In this document: positions 34,787-43,726 of the stretch, piece by piece
Numbering within the stretch: position 1 is the first letter of the stretch
Layout of the letters: every line of letters starts with the position of its first letter
Source of the DNA: Papillibacter cinnamivorans DSM 12816
GTDB taxonomy: Bacteria; Bacillota; Clostridia; Oscillospirales; Oscillospiraceae
Direction of reading: 5' to 3'
DNA length: 64,000 nucleotides
NCBI RefSeq assembly: GCF_900176335.1
Contig: NZ_FWXW01000006.1
Location: 1 to 64,000, forward strand
Notes under the pieces: model-generated
The model's input: the letters and a program-made list of their open reading frames with translations, nothing else
Databases searched by the model: none
Told to the model about the DNA's origin: nothing
Translations under genes and position numbers: made by a program

Positions 34787-35416
34787 ATGGCAAGATATAC
34801 CGGAGCGGTGTGCCGTCTCTGCCGCAGGGAAGGGCAGAAGCTTTTCCTCAAGGGCGACAGATGCTATACAGAAAAGTGCGCCGTGGACCGTCGTTCCTTT
34901 CCCCCCGGACAGCATGGAAACGCCCGCAATAAAAAGGCGTCTGAATACGGCGTGCAGCTGAGAGAGAAACAAAAGGCGCGCAGGTATTACGGCGTCCTGG
35001 AGAGCCAGTTCAGAGCGTATTTTGAAATGGCCGCCAACCGGAAGGGCGTCACCGGCGAGAATCTTCTGGGTATTCTGGAATCCCGTCTGGACAACGTGGC
35101 GTACCGACTGGGCTTTGCCATGTCCAGGGCGGAGGCCAGACAGCTTGTCCGGCACGGGCATTTTACCGTGAACGGGAAGAAGGTCAATATTCCTTCTTAC
35201 CTTGTCCGGCCGGGAGAGGTAATCACTTTGAAAGAGGGAAGCCGGGACCTGGATAAATTCAAGGCGGTCATCGAAGCCAACGGCGCGCGCACCGCGCCCA
35301 AGTGGCTGGATTTCAATAAAAACACGCTGGAAGCGAAGGTAGTGTCTCTGCCCGCCAGAGAAGATATCGATCTTCCCATCGAGGAGCATTTGATCGTTGA
35401 GCTGTATTCCAAATAA
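34787..35416 (+). CDS. rpsD: 30S ribosomal protein S4 (zinc form)
   Basis: 209 residues. N-terminal cysteines C9, C12, C26 and C31 ([25 protein letters not shown]) form the zinc-binding version. S4-domain [25 protein letters not shown] follows (in two conserved parts). It nucleates 30S assembly. Its place in the alpha operon differs from Bacillus, where rpsD is elsewhere, and matches most Clostridia. Confidence 0.99.
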   Translation: MARYTGAVCRLCRREGQKLFLKGDRCYTEKCAVDRRSFPPGQHGNARNKKASEYGVQLREKQKARRYYGVLESQFRAYFEMAANRKGVTGENLLGILESRLDNVAYRLGFAMSRAEARQLVRHGHFTVNGKKVNIPSYLVRPGEVITLKEGSRDLDKFKAVIEANGARTAPKWLDFNKNTLEAKVVSLPAREDIDLPIEEHLIVELYSK

Positions 35417-35500
35417 ACCATCACCCTCAATCATTGGTCAGCTGAAAAACCATGCGGCGCATCTTTTGCGCCGCGGAGTAAAGGAGGGTATCATCAATCT

Positions 35501-36448
35501 ATGGTAGAAATAGAGAAGCCGCGTATTGAATGCGTGGAAACCCCGGGAGACGGCTCTTATGGGAAGTATATCGTGGAACCGCTGGAGCGCGGTTACGGCA
35601 CGACCTTAGGCAACTCTCTCCGCCGGATTCTGCTGTCCTCTCTGCCCGGAACCGCGGCGACCACCATTAAGATTGCCGGCATCCAGCATGAGTTTTCCAC
35701 CATACCGGGCGTAAAAGAAGATGTCACGGAAATCGTTCTCAATGTCAAGGGAATTGTGGCGAGGCTTCACAGCCAGGGCCCCAAGACCGTGTATATCGAA
35801 GCCAACGGCGAGTGCGAAGTGAAGGCCGGCGACATCAAGGCCGACGGCGAGGTGGAGATCTTAAACCCCGAGCTTCACATTGCGACTCTGGGCCCGGACG
35901 CGTCGCTGAATATGGAAATCACCCTCAACCACGGCAGGGGATACGTCCCGGCCGATCGGAACAAGCCCACCCAGACCATTATCGGCGTCATCCCCGTGGA
36001 CTCCATCTACACGCCGGTATACAAGGTCAACTATACGGTGGAAAACACCCGCGTGGGCAACATGACCGATTTCGACAAACTGACGCTGGAGGTCTGGACC
36101 AATTCCACCATTACAGCCAGGGATGCGGTCTCTCTGGGAGCCAAGATTCTGTGCGACCATTTTATCCTGTTCACGGACCTGTCCGATACGGTGGGCAATA
36201 AATCCACGGTAGTGGAAAAGGCAGAGACCCAGCGGGACAAGGTGCTGGAAATGACGATAGAGGAGCTGGATCTGTCCGTCCGTTCGTTCAACTGCCTGAA
36301 ACGCGCCAACATCAACACGGTGGAGGATCTCATCAGCAAGACCGAGGACGAAATGATGAAGGTTCGCAACCTCGGGCGCAAGTCACTGGAAGAAGTGATC
36401 AATAAGCTTGCAATGATGGGGCTTTCCCTGGCAAGCGAAGACAATTAG
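35501..36448 (+). CDS. rpoA: DNA-directed RNA polymerase subunit alpha
   Basis: 315 residues. N-terminal dimerisation domain with [19 protein letters not shown]-type sequence (here [20 protein letters not shown]) and the C-terminal domain beginning near residue 250 with [19 protein letters not shown] and [11 protein letters not shown], which contacts UP elements and activators. An 84-base gap separates it from rpsD; AAAGGAGGG precedes the ATG. Confidence 0.99.
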   Translation: MVEIEKPRIECVETPGDGSYGKYIVEPLERGYGTTLGNSLRRILLSSLPGTAATTIKIAGIQHEFSTIPGVKEDVTEIVLNVKGIVARLHSQGPKTVYIEANGECEVKAGDIKADGEVEILNPELHIATLGPDASLNMEITLNHGRGYVPADRNKPTQTIIGVIPVDSIYTPVYKVNYTVENTRVGNMTDFDKLTLEVWTNSTITARDAVSLGAKILCDHFILFTDLSDTVGNKSTVVEKAETQRDKVLEMTIEELDLSVRSFNCLKRANINTVEDLISKTEDEMMKVRNLGRKSLEEVINKLAMMGLSLASEDN

Positions 36449-36461
36449 GGAGGTATTTTCA

Positions 36462-36806
36462 ATGCCTGGAACACGAAAACTCGGTAAGCCCACCGATCAG
36501 CGCATGGCAATGCTGAGATCCATGGTGACCACCCTGCTGGAAAAGGGCAGACTGGAAACCACGATCACCAGGGCCAAAGAGGTTGCGCCTCTGACCGAGA
36601 AAATGATAACCCTGGGAAAGAGCCGGAGCCTGGCCGCCTATCGGCAGGCGATTTCCTTCCTGACGAAGGAGGACGTGGCCAAGCGCCTGTTCGCGGAGGT
36701 CGCTCCCGGATACTCGGAGCGCAACGGGGGTTACACCCGCATCACCCGGCTTGGGCCGAGGCGCGGGGATGCCGCCGAAATGGCGGTTATCGAGCTGGTC
36801 AAGTAA
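36462..36806 (+). CDS. rplQ: 50S ribosomal protein L17
   Basis: 114 residues. [19 protein letters not shown] and [24 protein letters not shown] are diagnostic. Last gene of the cluster; a strong terminator follows. The ECF-transporter genes (ecfA) and truA-rplM-rpsI that often follow rplQ in Firmicutes are absent here. Confidence 0.99.
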   Translation: MPGTRKLGKPTDQRMAMLRSMVTTLLEKGRLETTITRAKEVAPLTEKMITLGKSRSLAAYRQAISFLTKEDVAKRLFAEVAPGYSERNGGYTRITRLGPRRGDAAEMAVIELVK

Positions 36807-36818
36807 AGTGATGAATCG

Positions 36819-36871
36819 AAAAGTGGCTGTCACAAAATGCCGCCGGGCATTTTATGACAGCCACTTTTATT
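36819..36871 (+). terminator. Terminator of the ribosomal superoperon
   Basis: AAAAGTGGCTGTCA (36819-36832) pairs with TGACAGCCACTTTT (36855-36868), and an inner AAAATGCC/GGCATTTT stem extends it. It lies 13 bases after the rplQ stop. Confidence 0.95.
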
Positions 36872-36988
36872 TGGGCACTTTAACATATCATACTATTATC
36901 CCAGCAGACATTTCTTGAATAAATTGCATGCCAAAAATTACCGCATGGACGAATTCAACATATGTCGATATTGACCAGGAAAATACTC

Positions 36989-37016
36989 TTGACAACGGAC
37001 ATAATAGGAGTACAAT
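36989..37016 (+). promoter_or_regulatory. Promoter of the MarR-ABC exporter operon
   Basis: TTGACA (36989-36994), 16-base spacer, TACAAT (37011-37016). ATATGTCGATAT just upstream (36960-36971) is a weak palindrome and a possible site for the MarR protein itself. Confidence 0.75.
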
Positions 37017-37053
37017 GCAATTTAGCTATCTAACTAACATGGAGGAAAAAAGG

Positions 37054-37575
37054 ATGATAGAAGGGGTATGCGAAAAACGCCGCCCGGAGGAGGAACCCAT
37101 GAGCATGCTGGCGGCGCAAGTCGCCCACCTGCTGTTTCACAGGATGTTCGCCGCCGCGGGCGCAACCGGGGTATATCCGGGCCAATTCGTTCTGCTGCAG
37201 CATCTGAGCGATACGCCGGGGCTCAGCCAAAAGGAACTGGGGGAAAAAATGCACATCCGGCCCTCCACCATCACTGTACTGCTCCGCAGAATGGAAAAAG
37301 CGGAGCTCATCGAGCGAAGGCGGGATGAAAACAACCAGCGGATAATCCGGGTTTACATGACAAAAAAGAGTGAGGACGTATTCCTGAGGGTTATGCAGGT
37401 GACAAAGGAGATCGAAACCGCCATGCTGCTGGATTTTTCCCAGGGGGAACGGCACCAGTTCCGGGAATATCTGCAGCGGGCAAGGAGTAACCTCGCATCG
37501 GGACAGGAGCCCTTTGAAAACGGCCCGGACGGGCCAATTCCATGCCATTCACGGAAAGGAAACCACACATGCTGA
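37054..37575 (+). CDS. MarR-family transcriptional regulator
   Basis: A 173-residue winged-helix protein. YPGQFVLLQHLSDTPGLSQKELGEKMHIRPSTITVLLRRMEKAELIERRRDENNQRI is the family DNA-binding region (quoted motif by parts: LSQKELGEKM is the helix before the recognition helix HIRPSTITVLLRRM). Start at 37054 after GGAGGAAAAAGG; the frame upstream to 36928 crosses the promoter and is not used. It probably represses the exporter operon, whose first ABC gene overlaps its stop by 7 bases. The ligand is unknown; drugs or toxic metabolites are usual. Confidence 0.92.
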   Translation: MIEGVCEKRRPEEEPMSMLAAQVAHLLFHRMFAAAGATGVYPGQFVLLQHLSDTPGLSQKELGEKMHIRPSTITVLLRRMEKAELIERRRDENNQRIIRVYMTKKSEDVFLRVMQVTKEIETAMLLDFSQGERHQFREYLQRARSNLASGQEPFENGPDGPIPCHSRKGNHTC

Positions 37576-39821
37576 AAATACTCAAATACATGAAGCAGTC
37601 TGCCCCGGCGGTGCTTGTCATCATTGTCCTGCTTGTGATTCAGGCGACCTGCGACCTTTCTCTGCCGGACTATACTTCCAGTATCGTAAATGTGGGAATC
37701 CAGCAGAAGGGAATCGACTCCGCGGCTCCAGAAGTGCTGCGGAAGAGCACGCTGGATACTCTGGCGCTTCTGGCCGGAGAGGACGGGGAGAAGATCTCCT
37801 CCCAGTACGAGGCCGTAGACACCGCTTCCATGAGCGAGCAGGAGCTGGAGCAGTTCAACAAGCAATATCCGGACCTGGGGGGCGAAGCCTTGTATCAAAG
37901 GATCCCTCAGGATGAAACAACTGTCGGAGAACTGGCCGACACCATGACGCGGCCGCTTCTCATGATGGAAGAGCTTTCGGGGGATTCCGAAACGGCTTCC
38001 AAGATTCACAGCGCTCTGATCGCCATGCTGCCTTCCCAGATGCAGACCCAAGCCGCCGATATGAGCGTAATACAAATTCTGGCGCTTCTGCCGGAAGAGG
38101 CGAGGACACAGGTGCTCAGCGGCGCGCAGACCCAAATGGACGCATTGCCGGACAGTTTCCTCCGCCAGGGGGCCATTGTGGCGATCCAGGAGGAATACCA
38201 GGAACTGGGCATCAATCTGGATACGAAGCAGACGCGGTACGTCCTCTTCTCCGGCGCCAAGATGCTGGCAATCGCCTTTGCCTCCATGGCGGCTTCCATC
38301 CTGGTGGGCTTCTTCGCCTCCCGGGTGGCGGCGAGGCTGGGTATGGAGCTGCGGGGCAGGGTGTTTAAAAAGGTGGTTTCCTTCTCGGGAGAGGAACTGA
38401 ACCACTTTTCCACCGCATCTCTTATCACCCGGAGCACAAACGACATCCAGCAGATCCAGCTTCTGATGGCCATCATGCTGCGAATTCTGTTCTATGCTCC
38501 CATCCTGGGAATCGGGGGCATTATTAAGGTGCTGAACACGGACACCTCCATGGGATGGATCATCGTTGTGGCGGTGGCTGCCATTCTGGCTCTGGTACTG
38601 GTTCTGTTCGGCCTTGCCATCCCGCGGTTCAAGCGAATCCAAAAGCTGGTGGACCGTGTGAATCTGGTCACCCGGGAGATCCTGTCCGGCCTTCCCGTCA
38701 TCCGCGCCTTTTCCACCCAGAGCTATGAGGAGAAGCGCTTTGACAGGGCCAATGTGGATCTGACGAAAACCAACCTGTTTGTCAGCCGCATCATGGCAGG
38801 AATGATGCCCGCGATGATGCTGGTGATGAACGGAGTGACACTGCTGATCGTCTGGAACGGCGGACACGCCGTGAATTCCGGCACCATGCAGGTGGGAGAT
38901 ATGATGGCCTTCATCCAGTACACCATGCAGATCATTATGGCGTTTCTCATGGTTTCCATGGTGTCCATCATGCTGCCCCGCGCCTCCGTTTCGGCCGTGC
39001 GTATCGAGGAGGTTCTGTCCACGAAGCAGAGCATCCGGGATCCGCAGAAGCCGGCATCTTTCTCCGGCGACGTGAAGGGCCTGGTGGAGTTCCGGGATGT
39101 CTCCTTTCATTACCCCAACGCGGAGGAGGATGTGCTGAGCCATATCAGCTTTACCGCCAAACCCGGGGAAACCACCGCGTTTATCGGCAGCACGGGCAGC
39201 GGTAAGTCGACGCTTCTGAATTTGATTCCGCGTTTTTACGACGTGTCGGAGGGCCAGATCCTCATTGACGGGATGGATATTCGGGACGTGAGCCAGCATG
39301 ACCTCCGTGCAAAGCTGGGGTATGTGCCCCAGCACGGGATCCTTTTTTCCGGCACGATTGCCTCCAACATCAAATACGGGAAGCAGGAGGCCTCCGACGA
39401 GGAGATGAAGACCGCCGCCCGGATCGCACAGGCCTCGGACTTTGTGGAGGAAAAGCCGGAGGGATACGATTCCTCCATCTCCCAGGGGGGCACCAACGTA
39501 TCCGGAGGGCAGAAGCAGCGGCTTTCCATTGCGAGAGCCATTGCGGTGAAACCCGAAATCTATCTGTTCGACGACAGCTTTTCCGCGCTGGACTTCAAGA
39601 CGGAGGCCAGCCTGCGCCGGGCGCTCCGGACGGAAACCGGCAAGAGCACGGTTCTTGTGGTGGCGCAGCGGATCAACACGATCATGCACGCGGATCAGAT
39701 CGTCGTGCTGGAGGAAGGTAAAATCGCGGGAATCGGCACCCACCGGGAGCTGATGCGCGACTGCGAGGTATACCGGCAGATCGCGGTCTCACAGCTTTCA
39801 AAGGAGGAACTTGACATATGA
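37569..39821 (+). CDS. ABC exporter half-transporter 1 (degenerate-site subunit)
   Basis: 750 residues: six-helix membrane domain and an ATPase domain. Between helix 1 and helix 2 (residues about 40-225) lies an unusual extracytoplasmic insertion of about 180 residues, rich in Glu, Gln, Met and Ser and mostly helical. ATPase motifs: Walker [12 protein letters not shown] near residue 540, signature VSGGQKQR, Walker B LFDDSFSALD near 667. The catalytic Glu after Walker B is Asp, so one ATP site is degenerate, as in BmrC or TM287. It pairs with the next gene as a heterodimeric multidrug-type exporter. The start at 37569 is the one with the overlap to marR. Confidence 0.93.
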   Translation: MLKILKYMKQSAPAVLVIIVLLVIQATCDLSLPDYTSSIVNVGIQQKGIDSAAPEVLRKSTLDTLALLAGEDGEKISSQYEAVDTASMSEQELEQFNKQYPDLGGEALYQRIPQDETTVGELADTMTRPLLMMEELSGDSETASKIHSALIAMLPSQMQTQAADMSVIQILALLPEEARTQVLSGAQTQMDALPDSFLRQGAIVAIQEEYQELGINLDTKQTRYVLFSGAKMLAIAFASMAASILVGFFASRVAARLGMELRGRVFKKVVSFSGEELNHFSTASLITRSTNDIQQIQLLMAIMLRILFYAPILGIGGIIKVLNTDTSMGWIIVVAVAAILALVLVLFGLAIPRFKRIQKLVDRVNLVTREILSGLPVIRAFSTQSYEEKRFDRANVDLTKTNLFVSRIMAGMMPAMMLVMNGVTLLIVWNGGHAVNSGTMQVGDMMAFIQYTMQIIMAFLMVSMVSIMLPRASVSAVRIEEVLSTKQSIRDPQKPASFSGDVKGLVEFRDVSFHYPNAEEDVLSHISFTAKPGETTAFIGSTGSGKSTLLNLIPRFYDVSEGQILIDGMDIRDVSQHDLRAKLGYVPQHGILFSGTIASNIKYGKQEASDEEMKTAARIAQASDFVEEKPEGYDSSISQGGTNVSGGQKQRLSIARAIAVKPEIYLFDDSFSALDFKTEASLRRALRTETGKSTVLVVAQRINTIMHADQIVVLEEGKIAGIGTHRELMRDCEVYRQIAVSQLSKEELDI

Positions 39822-41692
39822 GCGAAGAAACAAGAGCCCCAGGTCCCGGCGGTCGTCCCATGGGACGGGGTCCCATGGGCGGTCCCATGGGGGGAATGGG
39901 TGCCGGAGAAAAGGCAAAGAATTTTAAGGTTACCATGGGAAAGCTTCTCCGGTATCTGGCCAAATATAAACTGTCTCTGATTCTGGTGGTGCTTTTCGCC
40001 ATCGGGAGCGCCGCGTTTTTTGTCATCGGCCCCAAGATCCTGGGAAACGTCACAACGGAGATCTACAACGGTCTTGTGAATAAAATCCAGGGAACTGGAA
40101 CGGGCATCGATTTCACCCTCATCGGGCGGATCATGATCAATCTCCTGTGCCTGTATGTTGTCAGCGCCTGTTTTTCCTTTGCCCAGGGCTTCATCATTTC
40201 CGGAGTGGCCCAGAAGGTGTCCTACCGCATGCGGGATGAGATCTCCAAGAAAATCAACCGCCTGCCCATGAAATTTTTCGATCGGGTGACTCACGGGGAA
40301 GTACTCTCCCGTGTGACCAACGACGTAGACACCCTGAGCCAGAGCCTCAACCAAAGTCTGCCTCAGCTGGTTTCCTCCGTGACCATGCTGGTGGGCACCA
40401 TCATCATGATGTTCTCCATCAGCTGGCTTATGACCGTCGTGACCCTTCTGATTCTGCCTCTTTCCATGCTGGCGGTTTCCAGTGTGGTCAAAAGGTCCCA
40501 GAAGTATTTCAAACAACAGCAAAAGTTTTTGGGCCAAATCAACGGCCAGGTGGAGGAGGTCTACGGCGGACACAACGTGGTCAAGGCTTTCAACGGGGAA
40601 GCCGGCGTTGTGGAGGAATTCGACAAAACCAACGAAACACTTTACGGATCGGCCTGGAAGTCCCAGTTTTTATCCGGGATGATGATGCCTATGATGACGT
40701 TCATCGGAAACATCAGCTATGTGATGGTCTCCATCCTGGGCGGGTATCTGGCCATCAAGAAGACCATCACGGTGGGAGATATCCAGTCTTTTATCCAGTA
40801 TGTGCGCAGTTTTAACCAGCCCATCGCCCAGGCGGCCCAGGTGGCCAACTTCCTGCAGTCCACCGCAGCCGCGGCGGAGCGGGTGTTTGAGTTTCTGGAG
40901 GAGGAAGAAGAGGTCCCGGAGGCCGACGAACCCGTTTCACCCGAGGGGATCCGGGGCCAGGTGGAGTTCCGTCATGTGAAGTTCGGGTACAATTCCGACA
41001 AGCTCATCATCCGGGACTTCAACGCCATCATCTCACCCGGGCAGAAGATAGCCATCGTGGGGCCCACCGGCGCCGGAAAGACCACCATCATCAAGCTTCT
41101 CATGCGGTTTTACGATGTAAGCGGCGGAGCCATTCTCATTGACGGGCACGACATCCGGGACTTCCGCCGCAACGACCTGCGCGGCCTTTTCGGAATGGTG
41201 CTGCAGGATACGTGGCTTTTCTCCGGAACTCTCCGGGAGAACATCCGGTACGGAAAGCTGGACGCCACCGACGCGGAGGTGGAGGCGGCAGCCCGGGCGG
41301 CCCACATCCATCACTTCATCCGCACGCAGCCCGGCGGCTACGATATGGAGCTCAACGAGGAAGCCAGCAATATCTCCCAGGGGCAGAAACAGCTTCTGAC
41401 TATTGCCCGGGCCATACTGGCCGACCCCAGGATCCTTATTCTGGACGAGGCCACCAGCTCGGTGGACACCCGGACGGAGATCCGGATCCAGAAGGCCATG
41501 GACAACCTGATGCAGGGCAGGACCAGCTTCATCATCGCCCACCGGCTCTCCACCATCCGGGACGCGGACCTGATTCTGGTGATGCGGGACGGCGACATCG
41601 TGGAGCAGGGAAGTCACGAGGAGCTGCTGGAGGCGGGAGGCTATTACTCCGAACTCTACAACGCCCAGTTTGAAAGTTCCGAAGCGGTATAA
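39818..41692 (+). CDS. ABC exporter half-transporter 2 (catalytic-site subunit)
   Basis: 624 residues, ATGA overlap with subunit 1. The first 32 residues are Gly/Met/Pro-rich (PGPGGRPMGRGPMGGPMGG), a tail often seen in this subfamily. Six membrane helices follow, then Walker A GPTGAGKTTII near residue 414, signature ISQGQKQ and Walker B ILILDEATSSVD near 541. Walker B keeps the catalytic Glu while the signature is altered (SQGQ). With subunit 1 (D for E, intact SGGQ) this places all degenerate motifs in one site and all intact motifs in the other, as in BmrCD/TM287-288. Substrate unknown. Confidence 0.94.
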   Translation: MSEETRAPGPGGRPMGRGPMGGPMGGMGAGEKAKNFKVTMGKLLRYLAKYKLSLILVVLFAIGSAAFFVIGPKILGNVTTEIYNGLVNKIQGTGTGIDFTLIGRIMINLLCLYVVSACFSFAQGFIISGVAQKVSYRMRDEISKKINRLPMKFFDRVTHGEVLSRVTNDVDTLSQSLNQSLPQLVSSVTMLVGTIIMMFSISWLMTVVTLLILPLSMLAVSSVVKRSQKYFKQQQKFLGQINGQVEEVYGGHNVVKAFNGEAGVVEEFDKTNETLYGSAWKSQFLSGMMMPMMTFIGNISYVMVSILGGYLAIKKTITVGDIQSFIQYVRSFNQPIAQAAQVANFLQSTAAAAERVFEFLEEEEEVPEADEPVSPEGIRGQVEFRHVKFGYNSDKLIIRDFNAIISPGQKIAIVGPTGAGKTTIIKLLMRFYDVSGGAILIDGHDIRDFRRNDLRGLFGMVLQDTWLFSGTLRENIRYGKLDATDAEVEAAARAAHIHHFIRTQPGGYDMELNEEASNISQGQKQLLTIARAILADPRILILDEATSSVDTRTEIRIQKAMDNLMQGRTSFIIAHRLSTIRDADLILVMRDGDIVEQGSHEELLEAGGYYSELYNAQFESSEAV

Positions 41693-41705
41693 AGACAAAG
41701 CAAGG

Positions 41706-41746
41706 AAAAATGATCCCCCCTTTTCAAAAGGAGGGATCATTTTTTA
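41706..41746 (+). terminator. Terminator of the exporter operon
   Basis: AATGATCCCCCCTTTT pairs with AAAAGGAGGGATCATT around one base, with one mismatch, and a TTTTTT run follows. It starts 14 bases after the exporter stop codon. Confidence 0.95.
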
Positions 41747-41780
41747 TAACAGCGGCACGGGCATGCCGCAATTCTACAAT

Positions 41781-41808
41781 TTACATCCGGCTTCAATACG
41801 GGTATAAT
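41781..41808 (+). promoter_or_regulatory. Candidate promoter of the VOC gene
   Basis: TTACAT (41781-41786), 16-base spacer, TATAAT (41803-41808), about 105 bases before the start codon. Confidence 0.5.
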
Positions 41809-41913
41809 AATACCGTTCGGTGTCAGCCTGTCCCCAAGAACTGGGACCGCACCGCGGATCCCGCCGGTCTGGGGACAAAGAATTTTCGTTTTACAGGAAA
41901 GGACGGTGCGAAA

Positions 41914-42273
41914 GTGGTACAATTTGCGCATTTTAATTTCAATGTACTGGACGTGGAACGGAGCACCGCGTTTTACCGGGAAGCCCTGGGCCTTCAGGTA
42001 GTAAGGACGGTGGAGCGCCCCGGGTTCATTCTTCAGTATCTCGGGGACGGTACAACCGACTTCACGCTGGAGCTTACGCAGCTTTTTGACCGGACGGAGC
42101 CCTACAATCTGGGGGAAAACGAATTCCACCTTGCCTTCCGGACGGACGAATTTGAGACTCTCCACCGGAAGCATGAATCCATGGGCGTCATCTGCTTTGA
42201 AAACGCGGGCATGGGGATTTACTTTATTTCGGACCCGGACGGCTACTGGATTGAAATTGTGCCCCAGAGATAA
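41914..42273 (+). CDS. VOC-fold protein (glyoxalase I / lactoylglutathione lyase-like)
   Basis: A 119-residue single-domain protein starting at a GTG (41914) with AGGAAAGGA upstream. HFNFNVLDVERSTAFYREALGL, then FHLAFRTDEFETLHRKHESMG and FISDPDGYWIEIVPQ, are the VOC (vicinal oxygen chelate) pattern with metal ligands His7, Glu and the final Glu of WIEIV. Members include methylglyoxal detoxification enzymes and epimerases; the substrate is not fixed by sequence. Stands alone in front of the acylation pair. The frame upstream of 41914 crosses the terminator and promoter and is not part of it. Confidence 0.85.
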   Translation: MVQFAHFNFNVLDVERSTAFYREALGLQVVRTVERPGFILQYLGDGTTDFTLELTQLFDRTEPYNLGENEFHLAFRTDEFETLHRKHESMGVICFENAGMGIYFISDPDGYWIEIVPQR

Positions 42274-42301
42274 ACCTTAGCCAGTCAGAAGGAGAAACGG
42301 T

Positions 42302-43714
42302 ATGCTCTTTTCCAGTGCCGTATTCCTGTTTGTGTTCCTGCCCTGCGTACTGGCAGGATATTATATTTTATTCCGGTGGAACAGGACGCTGCAAAACGTG
42401 TTCCTGCTTCTTGCCAGCCTCTTTTTTTACGCCTGGGGAGAGCCCTGGTTCGTGCTGGTGATGATCGCCTCCATCCTCGTAAACTACGGGTTCGGTCTGT
42501 GGGTCAGCGTCTGCAGGACCAGGCCCCGTGCGGCCAGGCTCGCGATCACGGCAATGCTGGCGGTAAATCTCGGCATCCTGTTTGTATATAAGTATCTGGG
42601 CTTCACCGTGCGGAACATCAACCTGCTGTTTTCTTCGAAGCTTTCCGTCCCCAGTCTTGTGCTGCCCATCGGCATTTCCTTTTTCACCTTCCAGGCGATC
42701 TCCTATGTCCTGGACGTATACCGGGGCAGGGGAGAGGCTCAGAAAAATCCCCTGAACGTGGGGCTGTACATTTCGTTTTTTCCTCAGCTCATCGCAGGCC
42801 CCATCGTGAAGTACGAGACGGTGGCACAGCAGATCCGGGACAGAAAAGAGACCTGGGAGGACTTTTCCGCCGGGGTCTGCCGGTTCATCCTGGGTCTGGG
42901 GAAGAAGGTCCTGCTGGCCAACACCCTGGCCCTGGTGGCGGAAAAGGCTTTTAACCTGGGCGGAGGCAACCTCTCCGTGAGCTTTGCCTGGATGGGGGCC
43001 CTGGCCTACACCTTCCAGATTTATTTCGACTTTTCCGGTTATTCGGATATGGCCATCGGTCTCGGCCGGATGTTCGGGTTTCACTTCCTGGAAAACTTCA
43101 ATTACCCCTATATTTCCCGTTCGATCACCGAATTCTGGCGGCGCTGGCACATCTCCCTTTCCACCTGGTTTCGGGACTACGTATATTTTCCGCTGGGGGG
43201 CAGCCGGGTGCAGTCCAAGGCCCGGCTGGTGTTCAACCTGTTCGTCGTCTGGCTTTTAACCGGAATCTGGCACGGGGCCAACTGGACCTTTATCTGCTGG
43301 GGGCTGTTTTATTTTATCCTCATCACAGCCGAAAAGCTCACAGGCTTTGACCGTCGGCTGCAAAGGCGCGGTTTTCTCCCGCACCTTTACACCATGCTTC
43401 TGGTGGTCTGCGGCTGGGTGATGTTCCGGGCCGATAGCATGGCAGCCGCGGCGGAATATTTAAAGGCGATGTTCGGGCTTCAGGGGAACGGGCTGTGGGA
43501 CGCGAACACGATGCTTTACGTCCTGGAAAACCGCTGGTTTTTCCCGGCTGCCGTCTTATTTTCCCTTCCCACGGCGAAGTGGCTGGGCGCCCGTTTCTCA
43601 GACAAGCCGGTCTTCGGCTTTCTCTATGCCGCGGGTCTTCTGCTCATACTTGCCGTCTCGGTTTCCTACATTATCAAGGGGAGCTACAATCCGTTCATCT
43701 ATTTCAATTTTTAG
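42302..43714 (+). CDS. MBOAT-family membrane O-acyltransferase (AlgI/DltB-like)
   Basis: A 470-residue multi-pass membrane enzyme that moves acyl (usually acetyl) groups across the membrane to polysaccharide. It has about eleven helices and the family motif RRWHISLSTWFRDYVYFPLGG, followed by the catalytic histidine in LLTGIWHGANWTFICWGLFY. The next gene encodes a DHHW/AlgX-type protein, the usual extracellular partner. Together they probably acetylate an exopolysaccharide or cell-wall glycan. Start has AGGAGAAACGGT upstream. No polysaccharide synthesis genes lie nearby, so the target is unknown. Confidence 0.95.
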   Translation: MLFSSAVFLFVFLPCVLAGYYILFRWNRTLQNVFLLLASLFFYAWGEPWFVLVMIASILVNYGFGLWVSVCRTRPRAARLAITAMLAVNLGILFVYKYLGFTVRNINLLFSSKLSVPSLVLPIGISFFTFQAISYVLDVYRGRGEAQKNPLNVGLYISFFPQLIAGPIVKYETVAQQIRDRKETWEDFSAGVCRFILGLGKKVLLANTLALVAEKAFNLGGGNLSVSFAWMGALAYTFQIYFDFSGYSDMAIGLGRMFGFHFLENFNYPYISRSITEFWRRWHISLSTWFRDYVYFPLGGSRVQSKARLVFNLFVVWLLTGIWHGANWTFICWGLFYFILITAEKLTGFDRRLQRRGFLPHLYTMLLVVCGWVMFRADSMAAAAEYLKAMFGLQGNGLWDANTMLYVLENRWFFPAAVLFSLPTAKWLGARFSDKPVFGFLYAAGLLLILAVSVSYIIKGSYNPFIYFNF

Positions 43715-43726
43715 GAGCGCAGCAAC

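Noticed and set aside
34205-35434. 409-codon open frame on the minus strand
   Set aside because: Antisense to rpsM, rpsK and rpsD.
37353-39743. 796-codon open frame on the minus strand
   Set aside because: Antisense to ABC exporter subunit 1; the His/Gln-rich product is typical of complementary-strand translation.
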